DNA of 64,000 nucleotides, from assembly GCA_001599715.1 (NCBI GenBank), contig BCHU01000008.1:124001-188000 (forward strand), written 5' to 3'. A model generated the notes under the pieces. That model did no database searches. It saw nothing but the letters and a program-made list of their open reading frames with translations, and was not told where the DNA came from. A program made the translations under genes and the position numbers. Shown here piece by piece: positions 57,657-64,000 of the stretch; within the stretch, counting starts at the first letter, position 1; every line of letters begins with the position of its first letter. Source of the stretch: Phaeotremella fagi (Eukaryota; Basidiomycota; Tremellomycetes; Tremellales; Phaeotremellaceae).

Positions 57657-58657
57657 CTACATAATCTTCATCTTACTCGTCCTAAAATGAAGTCAGAGGT
57701 TATGCGTTGATGAAACAATTATCCCAGAATTCTACGCACCTGATTCTAGTTTCCACACCAATGAAAACAAGTAAAAGCCCAATGTAAAATGCCAAAACCC
57801 TAACGAAAAGTGATGATTTGGCTTGTGACCAGGTAGCATAAATTCCACCAAGATGAGCGGTGAGGATAGCAAGTGTAATTAAAAGATAACCAGAGAGTCT
57901 AAAAGATTTAACATCGCTTACCAGAAGATGAAGAAGAAAAATCGTCTCACCGATGATATTTATATACACTCTTAGCTTTAGCTTCCCCACCGAAAGCTTT
58001 CCCTCCGAACCAAACTGTCGCACCCCCAATTAAACCTTGAACAACCATCCATGAAACGGTAGCCACACCAAACCATGAATGCCAAGTTGTGAAATGTTTG
58101 GCGGAATGGACATGTTTGTTATACCACATCGATGAAGTTCCTAGAATCATTAGAGGGATCGAGAGACCTAGGAGAAGTGTTTGATGAGTTTTCAAACGGT
58201 TAACTCGGGTTGAGGTGGTTGTTGGAGGTGGTTGGAGTGGTGTTATTCCTGAGTTTTGAGGTTTTAGTGCAGTATTGGAGAGTCTAAGGAGAGGTTTTTA
58301 TTTACCTAGGAATAAGGCTGCTAGGGATAACGATTGGAGGGGTGGATGGAATGCGAACCAGCCCATTTCCTTTTAACATATCAGTATTCAATGAAGAACA
58401 GAATGAAATAAAAAGGATTCGGTACCTACCTTCAAATCATTAGAGAAAACCATGTACCAAGTTAAAGGAACGAAAAGTATCAATCCAACCACTACACTCG
58501 TTAAAGCTAGTTTATCACGTTGAGTAGGGACCATATCTAATCCAGGAATGAAATTGAGATATCTGTTGTGATGTTTGATATCGATAGTTTCTGGTTCAAT
58601 CTGAGAACTACTTGAAGAAATTAATGGCTCGTTTTCCGTTTCTTGATTTTGTGACAT
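57657..58657 (-). CDS. Cytochrome b561-family membrane protein
   Basis: A six-helix haem-b membrane protein that moves electrons across a membrane, usually from ascorbate or another reductant. Exons run from ATG 58657 (MSQNQETENEPLISSSSSQI, with a dileucine-type EPLI motif suggesting vacuole or endosome targeting) through LALTSVVVGLILFVPLTWYM, MGWFAFHPPLQSLSLAAF, RLKTHQTLLLGLSIPLMILG, HFTTWHSWFGVATVSWMVVQ, YKYHRLSGYLLITLAILTAH and RVLAFYIGLLLVFIGVETR. Four His in the helical pattern expected for two b haems are visible (FHP, THQ, TWHSW, YKYHR). A final short exon (TSKMKIM) follows a phase 2 intron and ends at 57657. About 250 residues. The real electron donor and acceptor are unknown. Confidence 0.82.
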
Positions 58658-59470
58658 TCGAGAGTCGTATTCTCTTTTGCTTTCCGTCGTCTGTACGCTT
58701 TTTTGTGGATCGTCTAGATATCTATTCCTTGTGAATCTATCTCTTTCCTTTTTATTCTGGAAAGGAGACCTTTGGTATCTTTTCTATTCCAGGCGATGCT
58801 ATTCTTAACTCTACTCTTACTCTACCTAATGAACGTGTTCCTGTTCCGATTTGTCACCATCGATTCCCAACTGCGAAAAAAAATGTTATGGCGATCAAAT
58901 TCGGTAATAGCCGAAAACCATGTGGCAATGCCTCGTTCAAGTCAACAAGCATAATTCTGTCAATCCTCGACGTCATTGATTTCTATTCCTGTAACCACAA
59001 AGTCACTTGTAACTTAATCCTTAATTCCAGTGACCCAATGCACCATACCACTGGTAACGCGGATTCGGCGTTATGTCACGTTACACTCACGGATTTACGT
59101 CATAACTACCCCCCAACCAAAGGAAGTGTCTACTAGCTTGACCTTCGGTGCCTTAGGTAGATTTGTGGAGTAGTTGCGCAGAAGGAGGTCTTTTGTTTGG
59201 GGTAGCTTGAGAGAGTAGACTAAATCAACAAATGATATCATTCGTTGTTATCTGCGAAAAGGAGGTGTTTCTCGCAGTCGGTAACTGAATTAGAGTTGCT
59301 CCATGGAAATACAATGCAGTGATTCTGATATCAAGTGGTGTTGTTTGTTCAATGACGTACTTTGCCACTTGGTGTTGTATATAACAGAGAGTTTTTGGAC
59401 AGCTGGTATTTCGTCAATTCAATTACATACTCACAACTTAACAAATAACTTTAACAACAAACAAATAACA
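58658..59470. other. Intergenic, 0.81 kb
   Basis: Promoters of the b561-family gene (left) and of the small hydrophilic protein (right). Frames here are short and overlap. The last 70 bases before 59471 are A/C-rich (CAATTACATACTCACAACTTAACAAATAAC-type leader split here across the start), a usual 5' leader in this genome. Confidence 0.45.
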
Positions 59471-60464
59471 ATGGGTTTATTCAATCACAGACGTTCTCTC
59501 GATGGTACAACCACCAACACCGGTACACATCAGTAAGTCCTGCCACCTCTCCATGTAGACGAACCAAATATTAACTCTATCGTGTTAGTGCCGGAAGAGA
59601 CGCAGCTCTAACAGGTCTCGTTGCCCATCACGAATCTAACAACCACCCAACTAGAAATGCAGTTATCGGTGCAGGTGGCGTTGGAGAAGTTCAACATCTA
59701 CGTAACGAACATGAGATGAAACACGATAACTACAACAACGGTGTTGGTCATCAGTAAGTCAAGTCTTTCTAAACAAAAACAATTCATATTGACAATTGTA
59801 CTACTAGTGGCGGTCTCGCTAGACAAGAAGCTGCTCTTCATCCTGGAACCGTTGGTACCGGTGCCGTTGGCGGTGCAGCTCTAGGTAACGGAAACACCAC
59901 ACATCACGGATACGCAGGTGATACCTACAACACCAACAACACTGGTGCCCTTGGTACCACCGGAACCGGAACCGCTCCAGTCGGTACAGGTGTAGGAGTG
60001 AGTGAAACTTGACCGATTCCATTGATTCAAATCCTTTATTGATACCTTAAACCCACCACCAGACTCATACGGGTCCAGCACCACTCGCCGGAGTTCACGC
60101 TAACAACACAACTTCAAATGGACCAGCCGGCGTTCCAACTCTCAAAGAAGCTAGTAAACTAGAACGTAAAGGTAAAATGGAGCATACCATGGGCAACTTG
60201 TTCTGTTCTTCTTCAATGGTATGTCCCCCTTCCAACGTCTTACAACGATGTACTGATGAAATCGTGTAGAAACATAAATCAGCTAATCATTTAGCTCAAG
60301 CTGATCATCTTAAGATGCAGGCTTCTGAGTTGGGTGAGGCTGAACGTTTGGAGCAAGAGGCTGGGTTACGTCGACAGAGAGCTGTTGGGTTGGGTGCTGA
60401 TCCGGTTCATGCCAGTGGAACTACTGGTCATGGACATGGACACAATAATGGTATTGTTGCTTAG
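59471..60464 (+). CDS. Gly/His/Thr-rich hydrophilic small protein (LEA/hydrophilin-like)
   Basis: Five exons (breaks near 59533, 59754, 60000, 60219) give a protein of about 255 residues. The sequence is hydrophilic with no Trp and little aromatic content: GRDAALTGLVAHHESNNHPT, ARQEAALHPGTVGTGAVGGA and a Gly/Thr stretch GALGTTGTGTAPVGTGVG. The C-terminal part is helical (TLKEASKLERKGKMEHTMGN; KSANHLAQADHLKMQASELG then EAERLEQEAGLRRQR) and ends GHGHGHNNGIVA. Such composition resembles desiccation or stress-induced hydrophilins. There is one Cys. No signal peptide or membrane helix is present. The GHH-type His clusters could bind metal. The function suggested is inference only. Confidence 0.72.
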
Positions 60465-62889
60465 GCGGAAGGCAGACGTGATGATGGTGGTGTTTACGAA
60501 TTCTGTAGCGTTAGTTAATTAATGAATTTTTATGTCTTCGAAAAAATCAATGCGGCATGTTACATGATTTGTCGTGTATAAAAAAATCTATAGAATACCT
60601 GAGTACTAAAAACGTACGTTTCATAATCTTTTCAGAATGGTTACTTGGTACAGTTACGAAACTGGATCCGATAGCTTAACTTACTAGAGTACGCAGAAAT
60701 CGTGCCAGAAATCATTGCGTACTCCATCATCCCACTTTGATCGCGAACACAGAAATCCAATTTCCAATTCACTTCCAGAAAAAAGTAAACCTCTAAGATA
60801 GATTGTTATCGCATCAGCAAGCACTCGTTCCTCGTAACACACATCTACCCAAACCTCCTGAATCAAACAAAAAAACAATGCCACAGCTTGTAAGTATGCC
60901 ACTTGAAAAGTAGTCTCTCAACTGCGACAAACTACCCTGCAGGAGTATACATAGATTTACGTCAGAGAACAGAGATCAAGTAGAACTACAAAGTCATGTT
61001 ACTTGGACGACCTAACCGTCCGACGCTACACCGAAACGAAACGTAAGTATTCGTACTGCACAAAAAGTAAACAACAAGTGAGAAACAAGGGTCAGAAGGA
61101 AAAAAATGGAAACAAACGCTAGAGAAAAGCTCAGTCCCAGTCCGCAATTACGAGCTGTGCGTCCAGCTGCAGCTGCAGCTGTATCGTCTGTGCATGGTCT
61201 TTGGACCCCATATGCATAGACTCATGTGTTGGGGTAAGATTTATGGGGACATCCACATGCACTACTACAGTATGATTTGGATTTTCGAGGTCGTAAGGGA
61301 GAAAACGTTAACGTGAACTAGTCGACTTCTCCATTTATATGCATTCAATTGATCACTGATTACTTCTTTTCCTTTGGTTAATCACACGATACAAGTATCT
61401 ACTGTAGTCTTGGATCAAAGTTCGTTTAGTTTGATTTTCTCTTGGTCCGTAGAATTAACTTTTCGTTGTATTACGAACCCGTTTTGAATCTTTACTCGCA
61501 GTAAAGCGAATTTCAATTTCACACCTACTTGTCACATCAAACAAACCCAAATATCTTCAACGATATTCTTACTTTCAACTGGTTTTGAACAAAGATCTTC
61601 TATCTTTCATTACTCTATCCTCGTCGTTGACATCACTATCATTATCATCGTTGGAACCAATAATCAGTCAACACAGCAAACAGAAGAAATGGGGATTTAA
61701 AATCAACAATCGTGTTTATAAATAACTTTTTTCGTCGGAAGTTGTTTGTTCTGTTTCTCGGTTTGGTTGTCAGCTGTAGCGTCGTTGCTCAGCTAACGAG
61801 GTGTTATACATTGTGAGTTCTTGACTCTTGTTTTATTCATTATTCTTTTGCATTATACTCTGTGAAAAAGTTTACTTTTGCTGTGCTTTCATTTACCCCT
61901 CGACCCCCTTTATCCCTTGATGGTGGATGGTTGGGTGAAGCACGGTCATTTAACTTAACCTTGGTGTTACCCACCATACTCTTACTATCCACATCTGTAT
62001 CTTATCCACGTATCCATTCAACTATCTTACCTCATTACATCTCTTGAAGCTTCAAGTACTGCGTACTGAATCGCTGAAAAGAAAGACAAACAAGAATCAG
62101 GAGGGGAAATATAGACGACGTAACTTGCTTCTCTCCCCGACCATCATTGTTTAGCTCCATCACCATCATCATCACCATCACCACCATCAAAATCCCTTCC
62201 CCTTCCCTTTCCTCTTCCTTTTATTTTATTTCATTTTGGACATCCCCGCTGCGTCATCTGGCAACCATCCATTCCCATTGACCGTGAAACAACCCAACAA
62301 CTAATCAACTTATCCTCTCTTTACAGTGGAGTCAACAGTCTACCGATCTAATTGAAACACTTTGTCACTTCATTAACCTCCTCATCAACGTCAACATCAC
62401 GTTCATTTAATCTATTCGTGTCACGCTGTGAGTAACTTCAACTCAACTCAACTTGTCTCTGTGTACCAAATCTTGGACCCCCCTTTCCTTCTTCTATTAT
62501 ACTTAATCATCCACCCTTTACCCCCGTATTTGTGATTTTGACTTGTGATCAATCAACGTAGTACAGAGACGTGACTCCTTCCGTTTTCCGTTGTTCACTC
62601 CATCAATCACTCTCTCAACTCTCAACCATATTCCCATTCTCATTCTCAGTCAACTTATTCAGCATTTATCTGTATTACTTAAGAATAACACTAATTCGAC
62701 TTATAGCTACGAAGCTACCATCAACTTAGACCAAATCTTGTTGTCATCATTTCACATTACGAGGGAGTTGACGGTCAATCGGTCTTGGAGACCACCTGTG
62801 AGTAACAGATTAAGAATTTGTGATCGTGATGGTGCGAAGCTGATCAAAATTCCCTAGTCACCATCTAAACTCTACTCTTTACATCCACA
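60465..62889. other. 2.4-kb region upstream of the gene at 62890
   Basis: No complete gene is supported. It contains CAGCTGCAGCTGCAGCTG at about 61168-61185, many C/T-rich tracts (62160-62240), CACCATCATCATCACCATCA near 62161, and several short upstream frames (for example ATG 62591, 88 codons, and ATG 61862, 61 codons). Donors and acceptors (GTGAGTAACTTC near 62429; CCTGTGAGTAAC near 62798) suggest a long, perhaps spliced, 5' leader with upstream ORFs for the gene at 62890. Confidence 0.45.
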
Positions 62890-64000
62890 ATGGCAACTGC
62901 TATTCATGCTCAACAATCTCATCATCGTCCTTCAATGGATAGAACCCCTTCCTTCGATCAACCTAGAGCTAGATCAACACCCCCTTTCATCACTGGATAC
63001 GATTCTAATCAATCACCACATTTGATTTCCCATCATCATACCGGTTCAAATTCTTCACTTCATTCACCTTATGTTCAACCTTTCAACCAACAATCTTATT
63101 TCCCTCAATCGAACCAGATGTTCCCAACAGGTGCTCAACAACAACAGCCTTCACCTTGGTCAACTACCCCTATGCCAGTTAATTCTTTTTATCCAAATTC
63201 ATCATCACCTTTTCAAGGTTATAACAATCAACCCATTTTTCATCCTGGATTTCAACAGTCTCATGCGGATTTCGCAGCTTGGGCTCACGCTTATCAACAG
63301 ATGGTTATGGCATCTGTTTCGACGGGTGGTGTTCATCAAGGTGGAATGACTCCACCGCCTACACAACAGGAATATCATGTTGAACCAAGAAGAAGAACTA
63401 GTTCTGGCCCTTCTCCTCAACAGTATCCCTCTGGTTATTTCGATCAATCGAATTATTCTAATCCTAAATCTAACGCTCCAACTCAACCTTTCCATCCTTA
63501 TAAACGTGCAACACGTCAAACATCTAGAGATAACATGGTTAGATCAGCTTCGACACCTGTATTAGCGAAACCTGAACCACGCGTCATTTCACATTCTCAT
63601 TCCCAATCGTTCAACTCTTCCAATTCATCTACTTCAGTCAAAAGTCCTCCGTTTACGCCTGATCACGAAAGGAATGATTCTGCAGGATCAACTGGGTCAC
63701 CATCTTCTATACTCCCACCACCTAAAGTCGGTGTCCGATCGGAAGCGAGAAGGGAGTCTTTCTCGAGCGACAAAAGTAATCGAAGTCAAAAGGATGAAAG
63801 AATCGATTCAGCATCTAGAACAATTTCATCATCATCCAACATGAATCGTGCAGCTCCTTTGACAGCTGGTCCGATCGCCAACGCCACCAATACATCTTCC
63901 AGTACCCTTTCACGTCCCTCACCATTGTCACAGACTCCAATGGCACCTTCCCCTGAACCTACTGAGAAAATGGTCAAAAGTGGTGGTCTGAAAGGTAGAC
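62890..64000 (+). CDS. Large Ser/Gln/Pro-rich regulatory-type protein (cut by window end)
   Basis: From ATG 62890 the frame stays open for the remaining 370 codons and runs off the window, so the C-terminus is missing. The sequence is low complexity: MATAIHAQQSHHRPSMDRTP, Gln/Asn/Ser-rich to about residue 120, AAWAHAYQQMVMASV as one short ordered stretch, then Ser/Thr/Pro-rich segments (TSRDNMVRSASTPVLAKPEP; SSSTLSRPSPLSQTPMAPSP). It ends with a Gly/Lys patch (MVKSGGLKGR) at the edge. The many Ser-Pro and Arg-x-x-Ser motifs suggest phosphorylation. Composition fits a transcription factor, RNA-binding or polarity regulator, but no DNA-binding or catalytic domain is visible yet. No intron has been met in this part. 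Confidence 0.65.
   Translation, partial: MATAIHAQQSHHRPSMDRTPSFDQPRARSTPPFITGYDSNQSPHLISHHHTGSNSSLHSPYVQPFNQQSYFPQSNQMFPTGAQQQQPSPWSTTPMPVNSFYPNSSSPFQGYNNQPIFHPGFQQSHADFAAWAHAYQQMVMASVSTGGVHQGGMTPPPTQQEYHVEPRRRTSSGPSPQQYPSGYFDQSNYSNPKSNAPTQPFHPYKRATRQTSRDNMVRSASTPVLAKPEPRVISHSHSQSFNSSNSSTSVKSPPFTPDHERNDSAGSTGSPSSILPPPKVGVRSEARRESFSSDKSNRSQKDERIDSASRTISSSSNMNRAAPLTAGPIANATNTSSSTLSRPSPLSQTPMAPSPEPTEKMVKSGGLKGR

Overview
This is a stretch of fungal nuclear chromosome. Nearly every gene is broken by short introns of about 45-60 bases with GTRAGT-type donors and CTRAY-type branch points. The genes are closely packed on both strands. The conserved proteins (Tup1, Spt8, Dad1, Elp5, SRPK, WASP, Vma8, Rpc82, Cdc16/Apc6, a Cda-type chitin deacetylase) read like those of a basidiomycete yeast. 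The gene structures and protein wording suggest a Tremellomycete near Cryptococcus/Kwoniella; this is inferred from recollection of the families, not from a search. No rRNA, convincing tRNA, CRISPR or intact transposon was seen.

Layout. 0.7-5.3 kb: three minus-strand genes of an unrecognised family built on a short W-x-G...W-[VI] repeat; all ten introns I could place are phase 1. 5.7-12.7 kb: nucleoside hydrolase, divergent from Elongator subunit ELP5, which converges on kinetochore subunit DAD1; DAD1 is divergent from a membrane-anchored CE9-type amidohydrolase across a promoter carrying a 14-base repeat in both orientations. 13-17.2 kb: four minus-strand paralogues of a second unrecognised family (181-196 residues) sharing a P-W-[LF]-x-[YF] block. 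18.1-20.4 kb: GPI-anchored copper-radical (glyoxal) oxidase. 21.7-28.2 kb: APC/C subunit CDC16/APC6 divergent from the corepressor TUP1. 28.5-33.6 kb: an orphan gene, VMA8, and SAGA subunit SPT8. 33.8-35.4 kb: chitin deacetylase. 36-41.3 kb: a cluster of F-box-like orphan genes, including a head-to-head duplicate pair with one truncated partner. 42.5-49.5 kb: an MFS anion transporter, WASP (LAS17) and an SR-protein kinase. 51-55.4 kb: a large multi-exon membrane orphan and an F-box-like orphan with a Cys-rich start. 55.6-58.7 kb: RNA polymerase III subunit RPC82 and a cytochrome b561-family protein. 59.5-60.5 kb: a hydrophilic Gly/His-rich small protein. 62.9 kb to the window end: the start of a long low-complexity regulatory-type protein that runs out of the window.

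The housekeeping genes form no single pathway. The lineage-specific content is concentrated in the three arrays of fast-evolving paralogues (0.7-5.3, 13-17.2 and 36-41.3 kb), which are the most interesting part of the window. Two cell-surface enzymes (glyoxal oxidase and chitin deacetylase) both carry GPI-type tails and may act at the wall or capsule. Exon joins were made by eye. Where I state that the joined length is a multiple of three, I checked it; other genes are given as outer coding limits.
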